Positions 20,366-32,598 of a stretch of 64,000 nucleotides of DNA are shown piece by piece; position 1 is the first letter of the stretch, and every line of letters begins with the position of its first letter. This stretch comes from Agriotes lineatus (Eukaryota; Arthropoda; Insecta; Coleoptera; Elateridae): contig CALNHX010005848.1 in assembly GCA_940337035.1 (NCBI GenBank), forward strand, positions 36,025-100,024. Reading direction: 5' to 3'. Both the position numbers and the translations under genes were made by a program. The notes under the pieces are model-generated. The model searched no databases and was not told where the DNA came from. It saw only the letters and a program-made list of their open reading frames with translations.

Positions 20366-20776
20366 GTGTTACTTGTATGTAAAAATTTTATATTTTACAT
20401 TTCTTATGTGATGCGATCAAATAGTATACTCAACACGTTAGAAAAGTGGTTTTTCTGAACTTGCAGAGTAATATACTATTGTCAACTAAAGAACCAGCTT
20501 TTTCCATGAACAAGCCATATCATCGTTTTGTTCCATTATTGGCATTCAAGTAATTACTACAGATAAATAACAACTATCTTTTTTCTATTTGAGGGCTTTC
20601 AACTTTTCATAAACGTCATTGTTCATTAGTATATGTATTCATATGCTGTGTTTCTACTGTCTTAAAAAAGGCTTTCTCAGAACTGAAAAAAACAAAGTGA
20701 TTGAAAAACAAACAGCTTCGTATGGTTTTTATATAACAAAAACAATTTTGTATGAAAACATCTTTTCATTTAGAAT
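20366..20776 (+). repeat. Repeat M, copy B (internal part)
   Basis: Collinear with 16860-17310 (starting tgttacttgtatgtaaaa and running through atataacaaaaacaattttg), with one 80-base gap relative to copy A. It joins directly to a mariner-derived element at 20777. Confidence 0.75.
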
Positions 20777-21223
20777 AAAATCAAGTAGCCATGAAACAAT
20801 GAGTTAGCCCTAAAATTATAACAGTTTTTCATAGTTTGTTTATCTGTTTTTGTTGTGTGCTCTTAATTAAGTAAATAATGGTGCGATATTTGAGTGAAAA
20901 TGGACGAATTGAAATTTTAGTATTGAGGGGATGTGGTAATCGTACGATTTTCTCGAAAATTTCAAAATACAGTATCCTGCTTCTTTTTGGCGTATTTGGT
21001 CTTAGAATTTCATGCTCTGTCCAAATTCATCATAAAAAATTTGGGTTTCCATTTAAAAAAATTAACGCAATCGTCATAACTCAAAAACAAAAGACAATCT
21101 AAAAGTGACAATTACAGTAAAATATGTGTTTTTTTACATAAAAATTAACGTGTTCGAGGATTTCTTGCAAAAACATTTGATAAAAGTGTTATTTCGGTAG
21201 TTCCAGACTTTACACTCCCACTG
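20777..21223. mobile_element. Mariner-derived element, left end missing
   Basis: This copy matches 22955-23411 closely: the central part with the codons MVRYLSENGRIEILVLRGCG at 20878, then the complete right arm ending CACTCCCACTG before TA. The left arm is absent because sequence of repeat M abuts. The start-codon region resembles the first helix of a mariner/Tc1 transposase, after which the frame runs straight into the terminal repeat. Confidence 0.75.
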
Positions 21224-21246
21224 TATATTGGGTTCCACACTTTTAA

Positions 21247-22107
21247 CCCTTTAACGCTCTCTGGTATGGCTGTTATACCACTGTGCATAATTGTCAATAA
21301 TACTGGTTTTGAAACTTAACACTGCTCTGAAACGTCTTGCTTTCGTTCTACAGACATTGCAGTTTCTTTGTCTAATTTTATATTTTCTACAATTATTATA
21401 ATTATAAAACTACCCCAATAAACCTTGGTGTAAATGTATAGCTGGTATGACAGTATTACCAGCGTGTATTCCACTTTGAAGTGTGTACGCAAATTAGTAA
21501 AGTTTTCTCTCTCACTATTTTGTGGGTGTAACTTTCAAGTTTTGAGCTGGTAAGCGTTTTAGTGTAATACGTAAGGATTGTAATATTGATAAGTAACAGA
21601 AATTATTTTGTCGTGATTTTGAAAAATAAATTAACATTTGGATATTTGCGCCACACACACTAACACATTTTATTAATTACTCTGCTTTTTCACTAACTTT
21701 AAATGCACTGATTAATTAGAGTTCATTCCTTCTCACTTGCTTCTTTCTTGTCCTGCTGTCTGCTTTCTCAAATTGCTCTTTCATGTCCTGCTGCCTGCTT
21801 TCTCAAATTGCTCTTTTGCAATGTACCGTTATTTTATTTTATCTTTCTTTACCTTTTAGATTCCTCACAAATTTCACTGACTAGCTTTATTGAAATCTAC
21901 GCTTCTTTTACATGCACATAGCACACCTTTTTGTTTCTATTACTTTCTTTCGGTTCGGCTGTTCACTATGCAGAAACCTATTATTTCATTTAAAAATCAA
22001 CTTCGACCCCTGTGAAAAACAAGCTTTGCTTTTTGCGTTCCTTACTACTTTATTACTCCTCGCATCTCATTATCAATGCATTTATTGTTTGAATTTTCAG
22101 TTTAACA
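21247..22107. mobile_element. piggyBac-type element, right part missing
   Basis: Begins CCCTTTAACG directly after TTAA (21243-21246) and matches the left part of the complete copy at 23435-26734, except for a 1.3-kb insertion in that copy. After about 860 bases it stops at a junction with repeat M. No transposase frame is recognisable. Confidence 0.7.
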
Positions 22108-22112
22108 TTGCA

Positions 22113-22658
22113 GCTATACAAAACTGTGTTTTTACTATTATTTGAAAAAAGACTTTCTCAAACTGAAAAATCAAAAAAAGTGATTAAAAACCAACAGCTT
22201 CGTATGGTTTTTTACCTAAATTATTGTTTTTTTTTCATCATTGGAATTCCAATAATTGCTGCAGTTAAAGGACGACACTATTGTTTTTATATTTGAGTGG
22301 TCTCATCTTTGAATAATCGTCGTTGTGTCATTTTCCATTAATATATTCATCTGCTGTGTTTTTACTGTTATTTAAAAAAGGCTTTCTCAGAACTGAAAAA
22401 AAAAATAATAAAGTGACTGGAAAACCAACAGCTTCGTATGGTTTTTATATAACAAAAACAAATTTTGTATGAAAACAAATCTTTTCATTTAGAACCCTAT
22501 TTATAGCTACTAAAATATAGCCAACCTTAGAAGTGAAAGCAAGCTATTTTTATTGAGTTATAAAAAATTCAATTGGTAGTTGAAATACCTTTGGAGGTAT
22601 ATAAGTAGTGAAAATAAGATGTTGAACGTATAGGTAGTGGAAACACATGTTGGATATA
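22113..22658 (+). repeat. Repeat M, copy C, with internal partial duplication
   Basis: The segment ctgtgtttttactattattt...cttcgtatggtttttt at 22124-22213 is repeated at 22359-22448, giving a partial tandem duplication of about 230 bases. The right end (catgttggatata) meets the mariner-derived element at a TA. Confidence 0.7.
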
Positions 22659-23411
22659 CAGTGGGAGTGTAAAGTATGGAACCATCTAAATAGAACTTTT
22701 ATCAAATGTTTTTGAAAGAAATCCCGAAACACGTCAATTTTTATTTTAAATAAGACGTATTTTACTGTAATTGTTACCTTTAGATTATCTTTTGTTTTTG
22801 AGTTATGACGTTTGCGATAATTTTTTTAAATGGAAACCCTAAATCTTTATGATAAATTTGGACAGAGCATGAAATTCTAAGACCAAATACGCTAAAAAAG
22901 TATGATACTGTATTTTGACATTTTCGAGAAAATCGCTTTTAAAGTATTAAAACAGAAATCGAATAAAAATCAAGTAGCCATGAAACAATGAGTTAGCCCT
23001 AAAATTATAACAGTTTTTCATAGTTTGTTTATCTGTTTTTGTTGTGTGCTCTTAATTAAATAAATAATGGTGCGATATTTGTGTGAAAATGGACGAATTG
23101 AAATTCTAGTATTGAGGGGATGTGGTAATCGTACGATTTTCTCGAAAATTTCAAAATACAGTATCATGCTTCTTTTTGGCGTATTTGGTCTTAGAATTTC
23201 ATGCTCTGTCCAAATTCATCATAAAAATTTCGGTTTCTATTTAAAAAAATTATCGCAAACGTCATAACTCTAAAACAAAAGACAATCTAAAAGTGACAAT
23301 TACAGTAAAATATGTGTTTTTTTAAATGAAAATTGACGTGTTCGAGGATTTCTTGCAAAAACATTTGATAAAAGTGTTATTTCGGTAGTTCCAGACTTTA
23401 CACTCGCACTG
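22659..23411. mobile_element. Mariner-derived non-autonomous element with ~275-bp inverted arms
   Basis: Ends CAGTGGGAGTGTAAAG and the inverse of CAGTGCGAGTGTAAAG, flanked by TA on both sides. Left arm about 22659-22935 and right arm about 23136-23411 are inverted copies of each other. The centre includes an ATG at 23067 and about 23 codons (MVRYLCENGRIEILVLRGCG) like a transposase N terminus, which then read through into the right arm. It looks like a deletion derivative in which the terminal region was copied onto both sides of a transposase start. Confidence 0.8.
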
Positions 23412-23434
23412 TATATTGGGTTCCACACTTTTAA

Positions 23435-26400
23435 CCCTTTAACGCTCTCTGGTATGGCTGTTATACCACTGTGCATAATTGTCAATAATACTGGTTTTGA
23501 AACTTAATACTGCTCTGAAACGTCTTGCTTTCGTTCTACAGACATTGCAGTTTCTTTGTCTAATTATATATTTTCTAGAATTATTATAATTATAAAACTA
23601 CCCCAATAAACCTTGGTGTAAATGTATAGCTGGTATGACAGTATTAGCAGCGTGTATTCCACTTTGAAGTGTGTACGCAAATTAGTAAAGTTTTCTCTCT
23701 CACTATTTTGTGGATGTTACTTTAAAAGTTTTGAGCTGGTAAGCGTTTTAGTGTAATACGTAAGGATTGTAATATTGATAAGTAAAAGAAATTATTTTGT
23801 CGTGATTTTGAAAAATAAATTATTATTTGGAAACCTTTTATTTATGTCGCAAAATAGTCTATATTGGGATGGAATATAGCCTCTCCTAGGTCTCTAATTA
23901 ATTAATTACAAGTGAAAATAATGGGCAAATCCAATATGCACAATTCACTGTTTCTAATTTTAATACTGCGTTTGAATTTTGCCTTTTTTTGAATTATTAG
24001 GCTGGTTAAAATATGAAATGTACTTATTTACTGCAGAAATTAAATGGTTGTATGCCCCTCTTTATATTTTATTTAGCTGCAACTAATTGGAAAATGCTAG
24101 CTCAAAGTACAACATAAGCTCTTTAATCTCAGGTGAGTTCAGAAGCCGACTGTAATTTACAATTGATCTGAAACGGTACTGTACACAGTCAGTAGTTCAA
24201 ACGCGGTAGCTCAAGGTTCTCAAATCTGTCAAAATCCCACAAAATGAATTGTGTCGTGCAAGTCAGCGGTGCTTGAAGTTAAAATGCTAGTGAGATTATG
24301 AAAATTCGCATGGTATTTATTCAAATCTTCGCGCTTTGGCGACAAATAACAACTTTCGTTTCAGCAGTTACGTATTTTGTGACGTCAGACCGACGCTGGC
24401 TAAATTTTGGCAATTGTTTCTGGGCAGCTTCGAAACCTCCGCATAACCACAAATTTTAGGGACGCCTTGCTAATTACTCGAAATCCTGCTTAACTGCAGC
24501 CTTGGAAATGCTCTGGTTTTCTTGCTCAAGGTTTGGACTCGTATGAAACTCGATTTCCGGACGCACCCACTTATTTTTAGGGTTAATTTTGTACCTTGTA
24601 AACTCGTTGGACTGCCTCGGGTTCCTTGCTGAGATGACGCCGATTTAATATCACCGCTAATCTTGCTCCTGCTGCTGCCAAATCCGCCGGGGACGCTCTT
24701 GCAGACCTGTTCTCTGCCGTAGACTGCTAATCTGAAGCCTCGGATACTTTTCTTGGCCGCATGCGAAGATCGTAAAATGTAGTTGAATCGGCCCCGATCT
24801 TCTCGTAATTGCGATGATGGAATTTGTAAAATTTTTGCTGCGTAACTCGATGAAAACACACCCACTTGTACTCTGACACATATGCAATAAACTGGTATAC
24901 TTTTTATCGTTTGAAAAACACTTTTATTAATAAAAATATATATAATATGGAGCACAAATTTCAACAACCCTGAGGTAATTTATTTTTCAATTGTTCTCTC
25001 TGTTAAAGCAAAGACGAATCTGGTTGCTAAGTTACAAAGCTAACAGAAATAAGTTTTGATGAATTTTAGTACATAATAGAAATAAGTTTGATTACATAAA
25101 TTTAAATTTCCAAATTTCTTACAAACTAAAATATTGTCTTTTTCTTATATTTAAAATCGTTTCTTTGCGCCACACACACTAACACATTTTATTAATTACT
25201 CTGCTTTTTCACTAACTTTAAATGCACCGATTAATTAGAGTTCATTCCTTCTCACTTACTTCTTTCTTGTCCTGCTGTCTGCTTTCTCAAATTGCTCTTT
25301 CATGTCCTGCTGCCTGCTTTCTCAAATTGCTCTTTTGCAATGTACTGTTATTTTATTTTAGCTTTCTTTACCTTTTAGATTCCTCACAAATTTCACTGAC
25401 TAGCTTTATTGATATCTACGCTTCTTTTACATGCACATACATAGCAAACCTTTTTGTGTCTATTACTTTCTTTCGGTTCGGCTGTTCACTATGCAGAAAC
25501 CTATTATTTCATTTAAAAATCAACTTCGACCCCTGTGAAAAACAGGCTTTGCCTTTTGCGTTCCTTACTACTTTATTACTCCTCGCATCTCATTATCAAT
25601 GCATTTATAGTTTGAATTTTCAGTTTAACATTTAACTCTGTGCTTATTGAATTGCTCATTATGTTGCACTGCTAGCAGAGTCGAGTCGTGGGCTTAATAC
25701 CATCACAATATATATGTCCAATTTTTTAGTAATAACGTACGTTTTATACAATTTATTTTTGTGTTTCGAGTATTTATATTTGAAGTTATCTACTGAAGAT
25801 ATAATCGAATTAGTTTTGCCATTATGTTGCGCTAGGAAAATATTTACGTTCAAACCAATCCTGGTCGCATTTTAGCAGATGTTTTTGGGGCAGGTCGCGG
25901 CAGCCCGTATTGTTTACGATGGAGTAGTCATAAATTTTCAACAGAACGTTAGTGTTCCACTCGCAAGTGTGTATATATATTTAGTTCAAATTTCAAAAAC
26001 TATTTTACTTTGCCCATTTGAGTAACTTATGTTATTTGCAACCTCTTGAAAAGTGTATGTTATTTCTGTTCAAGACAGGTTTTTTTGTAAGTGATCAAAT
26101 AGTCGCTACTAACTATACTAATAAAAAGTATGACAATGTAATTGAATTCTTGGATAGAAATTTTACCAGGAGACTACTTCAAAAATTATTTTTATTTATA
26201 GGAAGTTTTCATGCTTTTTTCAAAAGATACATATTTGCTCTCCGATTGAACAACAAAAAAAAAACTTTTCAGTCGTGTTTCCAGGCCGAAAAATGCATGA
26301 TTTGGGTATGCTTACGTGGTTCCTAGATAACAAGAACTAACAGTACGCAAATGTATGCGTTGCTGAGACGAAAGAAATAACAGAAAATAGTATATTTTAC

Positions 26401-26734
26401 AAGAGATCAAAGTACCGTTTTTTCATGAATAGAAAATTTTGATTTCACGAACGAAAAAATAGTATTTCATCGCGAGTAGGAAATGCTATATGTTATTCAG
26501 TAATTTAGTGAGCATCTAAATAAATAACTCGACAATATTACGAAGTGCTATACCAGTGAATATTCACAACATATTTTGTCCTGAATGCTTTACCGTTTAC
26601 CAGTATCTTTTGTGAAACTGAAAATAGATTTTTGATAAAAACATTGTTTTTCGGTTTCCTGGCATCTCAAAGAAAGCATATCAATCAATTAAAATTTCGA
26701 TTTTTTTTGTAAACTAATTTTTCCCGTTAAAGGG
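23435..26734. mobile_element. piggyBac-type element (TTAA target, CCC ends)
   Basis: The ends CCCTTTAACG and CGTTAAAGGG are perfect inverses and lie between TTAA at 23431-23434 and 26735-26738. The pre-insertion sequence can be read: ttccacactt|ttaa|aatatgaaac here corresponds to ttccacacttctaaaatatg at 16189 in repeat M copy A. No transposase is recognisable, so the element is non-autonomous or a deletion derivative. It contains a 1.3-kb secondary insertion (about 23830-25166) absent from the sister copy at 21247. Confidence 0.8.
23830..25166. other. 1.3-kb insertion inside the piggyBac-type element
   Basis: Sequence between these points has no counterpart in the sister copy (compare 21635-21650). 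Its centre (24440-24900) is GC-richer than its surroundings and open on the minus strand for 165 residues (24470-24967), with a Ser/Lys/Arg-rich product and no recognisable domain. No terminal repeats or target duplication were identified. Possibly part of an LTR leader or host DNA; unassigned. Confidence 0.5.
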
Positions 26735-27650
26735 TTAAAATATGAAACGTATCTATTTCGTTTGCTTTAGGGAAAATAAGTTTAAATAACTATAAATTAG
26801 TTCGAGTTGTAAAAGAACGATTTTTTCAGCATAGTATTTTGTCAACTATATATTGTTTGTTTCAGTATTAGATTTCAAGTAATTTCGACAGATAAATGAC
26901 ACTATTTAGTTGTATTTGGGGCTCTCGTCTTTGCATAAACGTCATTGTCATTTTTCATTAGTATATTCATCTGCTGTGTTTTTACTGTTATTTGAAAAAA
27001 GGCTTTCTCAGAACTGAAAAATCCAAAAAAGTGATTAAAAACCAACAGCTTTGTATGGTTTTTATACAGGGTGTTGTGGAAATGAGTGCAAATATTTTAA
27101 CCCGTAATAGAACTCGTTAAACTGAACAACTTCTCCATTTATCATTTTTTCAAAAACGCTCTCAAAACTGAGTTAAAATTCAAAACAATTTTAATCTAGA
27201 AATGCATCCCCGCCTATGGAATAATATTTTAATTTAATGCGCAAAACGCAGATAACATTTCTTTGATATACAAACCAACAAAAACTGCATAGGTACTCAT
27301 AAACCTTTAGTTCATGTATGGTCACTAGCGTACTTTTATCAACTGAAGTAGATAAGTTATTGACCGAATATTTTTGTGCAAGAACTTTGCAGTTTTAATA
27401 TACTTGTGTCGTTCACCTTTAACTTAAATTTGCTTACCAAGCGGCTCGTCAAATTTATCGGAGATAACTGATTGAAAAAATATGCGATTAAATGAAAAAC
27501 GATAAATAGAAAAGTTGTTGATTTTGGTGAGCTCTATCACTGGTTAAAATATTTGCACTCATTTCCATGACACCCTGTATAACAAAACTAATTTTGTATG
27601 AAAACAAATCTTTTCATTTACAAGCCTATTTATAGCTACCAAAATCACGG
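26735..27650 (+). repeat. Repeat M, copy D, interrupted by a MITE
   Basis: Left body (aatatgaaacgtatctattt onward) collinear with 16196-16300 and 17100-17290. It is split at ggttttta by the MITE at 27067-27577 and resumes as taacaaaactaattttgtat to about 27650. Confidence 0.75.
27067..27577. mobile_element. Tc1/mariner-type MITE
   Basis: Ends CAGGGTGTTGTGGAAATGAG and the inverse of CAGGGTGTCATGGAAATGAG, with similarity extending about 90 bases inward. It is flanked by TA (27065-27066 and 27578-27579). The uninterrupted site, ggtttttatataac, is present in the other repeat M copies (for example at about 17276). 511 bases, no coding capacity. Confidence 0.9.
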
Positions 27651-29481
27651 TACTGGCATGATGATACGTGTGTTTTTTGTAGTTGTAGATCACGGGATGG
27701 TATACCTAAGGCTATTATTATTACTATTACTATTAATGGATTGGTGCTTGTTTTAGGACAGTGTGTGCAGTACCAGTACCGGTACCAGTATCATAATACA
27801 CCTTAAAACGTGTAGAACAAGCCCGAAGCTCGTAGAGAGGTTTGTTTATCGATTTCGATTGTGCTGTTGGACTATCAGTATTGGGAAATCATACCTGCAT
27901 GTGATAGCGACCCAAAGGAACGCTGCCAAACTTCGCAACTAACATTATGTATTCATTGGTCCAGTTCATGATGGCATATACCACGTATGTCCAACTAGCA
28001 ATACTAAATGATATTTAGCAAGGTGTGCCGTGAAAGCAAGATAGAAAGATGGAAGATAGAATAAAGCCCGTCTTCTTCCTGCAGATGGTAAGTGTAGTTA
28101 ATGTAAAGGGAAATGTCTATTTTTGTTTGATAAGGCACGATTAACATCAAATTCCTATTTATTGAAATATTTTGGCAATTGAATCTTCTCTGTTACAGAT
28201 TCGCAAGATGTGTTACACTTTGCCAGCAAAAAAATTAGCTAGTTAGCGTTATGTGATACTACAACCACTTGCTGCAGTGCCTAAGTCCAGTTTGCATTCA
28301 ACTGCTGTTAGACAGTTGCCACATTCTCTTACTAAGACTAACCGTGCTGCAGTATTTAAACCCAGCAATGCTACAGTTGCACCGATCCTGATACCATTAT
28401 TGCTATGATCGAGGAGGTTCTAGGAACAATGGTGCCTCAAAATATTACACAGTCAGCTTCTTAGCCAACTTCTCCTGTCAGCACTCCAACTTGGTAGTCC
28501 ACTAAATCCTATTAGAACATCGTGGAATGCAGATCGTAGGTGTTGTGTGGATGGAGTGCATTGAACATTGCGATGTGTATAGAGGTGAGCAACAAGCAGA
28601 TATTATTTTCATAAAAAGTAGAAATGTACGAAACTTACAAGTAGTCCAATGATACCGTATTCTAAGTGAATATTTGTTACCACTTGTAACTAGGTGCTGC
28701 TCCTCATAAGTTACTTTACTAAATTTCTACTTTAATCTTTCTACAGCGTGTAATAAATTAATTTTGTTCGCGACATTTATGAAAAAATTTTGGATTTCTC
28801 AATGAGCAAAAAACTTGCTTAATGTAGTAATACTGAATACCGTTTTTCAAGGGTAAATTTTGCATTGTTACACTCCAAACATCTTTTGCTTATTATATCT
28901 TCATTCACAACATATTGTAGAACACGAAATGTATCTCAAACCTATGCTTTGCTTCAGAAAAATTTGTTAATTACAGCTAACAAAATATGGCTAAGGTTGT
29001 GGAAATAAAAATTAGTTATCTTTGTATTAAGTGCATGAAATTAGTGTTTTTTGCAGTACATGAGAATGTCACTTTTAGCAGAGACCGTCAGGTCGAGACA
29101 AAACAATTATTCTAATACCCCAACATTATACTGATTTCACCGACCAAATACAAACATTTTTTCTACAACCGCCAAAAAAAGAATATCAATATTGTTACTA
29201 TCGATTTATTAGAGTAAATTCTAGACAAAAATTCAAAATAAAAAATTAGTTTTTTTACGTGAAAAAATTGTAAGTAGCTATTTTTTGCCATGATAAAAAA
29301 GACCAACCTCCAGTATCGACAGTGATGCGTGAATGTCACCTTTTTTATGGTTGTAGAAAATAGTAGGTATATTGTTTTACTAGCAAGATTCCCGTTCTTC
29401 GTACGGACTATAAATGTTTGTTTTTTCTTCTAAATCTGAAATCAACTCTAGAGTGCCCCCCCCCCTCCCCTCACTCAATAC
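27651..29481. other. Unassigned stretch
   Basis: Mostly AT-rich. A small palindromic microsatellite-like patch (agtaccagtaccggtaccag) lies at 27771-27792. A GC-richer patch at 28250-28560 reads as a broken frame with no recognisable motif. A C-run (29452-29464) precedes the hAT-type element. Confidence 0.4.
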
Positions 29482-30048
29482 TAGGGATGTCGTACCCGGT
29501 CTAAAATCAAACCCGGGTACCCTCGGGTACCCGAAATATATAACAAAAATGTTAGCGTATATCGGAACATATGAGGTAGCTATCATTTCTTTCTTTATGC
29601 CTCGAGTTTTAAACTGAACTAAATTGAAATACTACCTACTCCCTAATTGTAACTGCAAGTCGTCTGTTATTTGTAAATATTTTCACACTTCCAAGTGCTA
29701 TCAAATTCAAGTACGTAACTTTTTATTCTAAATTTGTAGCGTAGCAGCATCAAAATCGCCCAGAGGATATTTATGTTACTTTATCCCATACTGATGCGAT
29801 TTAATGGTACTATTGACGGGTTGAATATTTCCGTGGATTTATTATATGAAACAAGGAACATTATGTGGTATGGGATGGGGTAATTCTGGTTATTTCTGTA
29901 GGGTTATGTTTTTCTAGAGCTTATTCCTATTGTTTTTAATTTTTTATCATTTTCTCCGAAAGAGGCTGGTTTTCTAGAAATTACATATAATTTACTAGTC
30001 GGGTATCCGGGTCTTGAAAATATACCCGGGTACCCGCCGACATCCCTA
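29482..30048. mobile_element. hAT-type MITE
   Basis: Ends TAGGGATGTCG and CGACATCCCTA are perfect inverses, flanked by a perfect 8-bp duplication CTCAATAC (29474-29481 and 30049-30056). Subterminal regions are rich in GGGTACCCG and CCCGGGTA palindromes on both sides. 567 bases, non-coding. Confidence 0.9.
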
Positions 30049-30056
30049 CTCAATAC

Positions 30057-30825
30057 GCTAAACTAACAAACGCTGCAAAACAATATTGTAGGTAAAAAGG
30101 AAACCGTATTTCTCAATAGCTCTTTTATGCTTCACGTACCCCCTGGAAATGCGTAGGTATATAATTGTTGTTCCCCTTGCATCCGACAATAATTTTCATT
30201 GCTAGATTGCTTGACGCCACTTTGAGAGCGAACCCGTGGGCCGAATTGGCTGATTTTGGGGTCAATCGACTCAGGGCGACGCAAGTAAGCCAGTAGTAGG
30301 GTTTTCAAATTTTTATAAGTGACTTTTTTTATGTGGATTTTCTAACCTCACATTTTAACTCGACACACACAAAATGGATCACTCTTGTACAAATTGCATT
30401 AAATGAATTATTTCGCGCCCAATTTGGGTGCAGAACGCTAGTATAATAATATAGATATAGATTAAGATTAAAAGTCATTCTGTTTGACAAGCAATTATGT
30501 TTACAATTGCGAGACAAAGCGTAGCCCAGCCAAGCGAATGCAAAAATTGCAAGTGAAACAAAGCCACTTTTAATCCTAACAGTACATATTATTTTTTCTG
30601 CAACCTAGAAAGGACAAAATATTCAAAATTTTAGATAATTGATTGCTTTTGACGTTTTTTATTTAAAGAATTGTTATGACAACTGCATCCATAGGTGACC
30701 AGTTAGAACTTACTTTTAGTTCTTGTTAAGTAAAAGTACTTTTACACTACAAGTGTTAGAAGTGCAACTTTTTTTCATGCTCGTGTTTTGTTAAAATTGT
30801 TTTTTAAGTTTAACGTTTTTGCTGA
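30057..30825. other. Unassigned stretch
   Basis: No gene, RNA or inverted-repeat structure was recognised. Confidence 0.4.
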
Positions 30826-31076
30826 TTCCTGGGGCCTATTTCAGAAAACTACTTTGCAACTTGTCACTTTACACTTTTTAAATTTTTAAAATTGAAAAAA
30901 TTGCTTTTCATAACATATAACTTTGCTAATTTTCAACTGTTTACTTGCACTTTGCATTATTTTGATGAGGTTTTAGTTTTCAACTTTTTAAAATATTTTT
31001 ATGTAGCAGACATTGATTGAAATTTGCAAAGTGCAAAGTGAAAAGTTGCCAAGTTATTTTATGAAATGGGGCCCTG
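30826..31076. repeat. Inverted-repeat MITE with GGGGCC ends
   Basis: Left end ggggcctatttcagaaaac and right end inverse of ggccccatttcataaaat match over about 45 imperfect bases and include the pair gcaacttgtcactttacact / gcaacttttcactttgcact. The element is about 250 bases and non-coding. The target duplication is unclear. Confidence 0.65.
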
Positions 31077-31793
31077 ATCGCCAATACAACTTACAGGAAA
31101 GGTAATGGTCTCAATAGAGAGATAAAGTTATTGCCCATGAAATAATACTGATGTAGTTTGGAAATAATGGCAGAATACCAAAAAACCGAATGAACAATCT
31201 TGAGCAAATGGTTTAAAAAATGATTTTCCCGTAGGTATTTTCTAAATATTATTCTGGTAGTAAAATGTTTCTTTATATTTTACCTGGTTTTAAAACGTTT
31301 ATCAGACAGCTCATTAAATTAATTTGGTACAGAAATATATAGTTATTTATAGTTTACATGTGTTAAAAGCTATAGAAATTTAAAAATATATTTTTATTAG
31401 ACATTGTGAAAAAAACTGGGATTATAATTATTCATTTCGCTCCAAAAAAAAAGAACTGTCGCACTTTGTTTCTTATCAAGTAATTACTTCTCTCTACGTA
31501 AATTGTCCTAGTTCACTCAATCGGAATAAGCAATACGTTTAAGAATATAGAAAATACTTTCAGTTTCTCTCTTCGGTTATATTAATTTCTTAGAAAAAAA
31601 TGTTTTAATTTTATCGTTAGCTAGCGACAAAATGGTGATTACTTGTTATTAACCTTGCGGCATATATACAAATTTTATTTGCGCAAGTAGGGTTAATACC
31701 TGTTCCTAAAAGTAGTACGCAATTAGGTACCACAAAATAGATCAGTAAACAGTAAGAATCCAATAAACGGATTCTTCAATAGTGTAAATTATG

Positions 31794-32040
31794 TTGACTA
31801 TTCAATTCACCTGTCACCTGTCAAAAAGTGACCAATGAAAATCCAGAATTCTGAAGTTTCTTAAAAAATATCAGTGGATATATCTTCCTAGAAGGTATTC
31901 AAGTGACTATTTTAAACAAATGCGATTTTTATTAGAAAAAGTCAATATTAGTGTTCTGTTACTATAGAAATTGCGTAGTTTGTTGCTAGATTTACTGAAA
32001 ACTAATTTGAAAAAGTAGTTTGGTTCATTGAATAGTCCCT
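31794..32040. repeat. Possible MITE with GACTATTCAAT ends
   Basis: gactattcaattcacc at 31796 is answered by ggttcattgaatagtc near 32022-32037 in inverted orientation. No target duplication seen; a weak call. Confidence 0.4.
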
Positions 32041-32070
32041 CGAATGCCATTCTTAGTCACAGTTAAGTAG

Positions 32071-32193
32071 ATTATTTTTGCGGTAGTATCACTACTCATG
32101 TCCATTGCGCTTGGGATTAGGACTCGTGCTATCGCACTCTTCCTAATCGTACAAAAGCGCAATGGACATTCGTGACACCACTGCAAAAATAGT
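32071..32193. repeat. Short hairpin MITE
   Basis: Arms ctatttttgcagtggtgtca-type sequence on both sides, with catgtccattgcgctt matched by aagcgcaatggacatt. An inner second hairpin (gattaggactcgtgc / gcactcttcctaatc) occupies the loop. The total is about 123 bases. Confidence 0.75.
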
Positions 32194-32598
32194 CGGCATA
32201 ACTTTGACTACTCATGGTATTATAAGTGAAAGTATTCATATTTGTCTTATTTTTTCAGTTACCTACCAACCATCACCAGCATATGATCATTCCATAGACA
32301 AATTGAAGTTAAATATACTACAGGAATTACGTAAGACGTCCAAGTTAGCTAAGAAAATAATACTTCACTGCTGCATCTTCAAAGTACACCGCCCAGCGCC
32401 CACAGTAGAAATTTCAACGCATTGTCGTTCGAGAAGAAGACATAATATAAAATATTGTTCTTAGATAAACTTATGCTGATTTTGTATTTTTGTTCCATTG
32501 ATTTTTAGGTTTGTTATTTGTGTGCATTGATTGTAATTGATCGACTTGACGTATATTACATTAATTTAACAAAACAAGTATGATTAGGTACTTCTATA

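Noticed and set aside
24470..24967. 165-residue frame as a host gene
   Set aside because: No domain, no splice context and it lies inside a transposon insertion; kept only as an unassigned insert.
32162..32464. 100-residue plus-strand frame
   Set aside because: It starts inside a hairpin MITE arm and shows no motif or conserved pattern.
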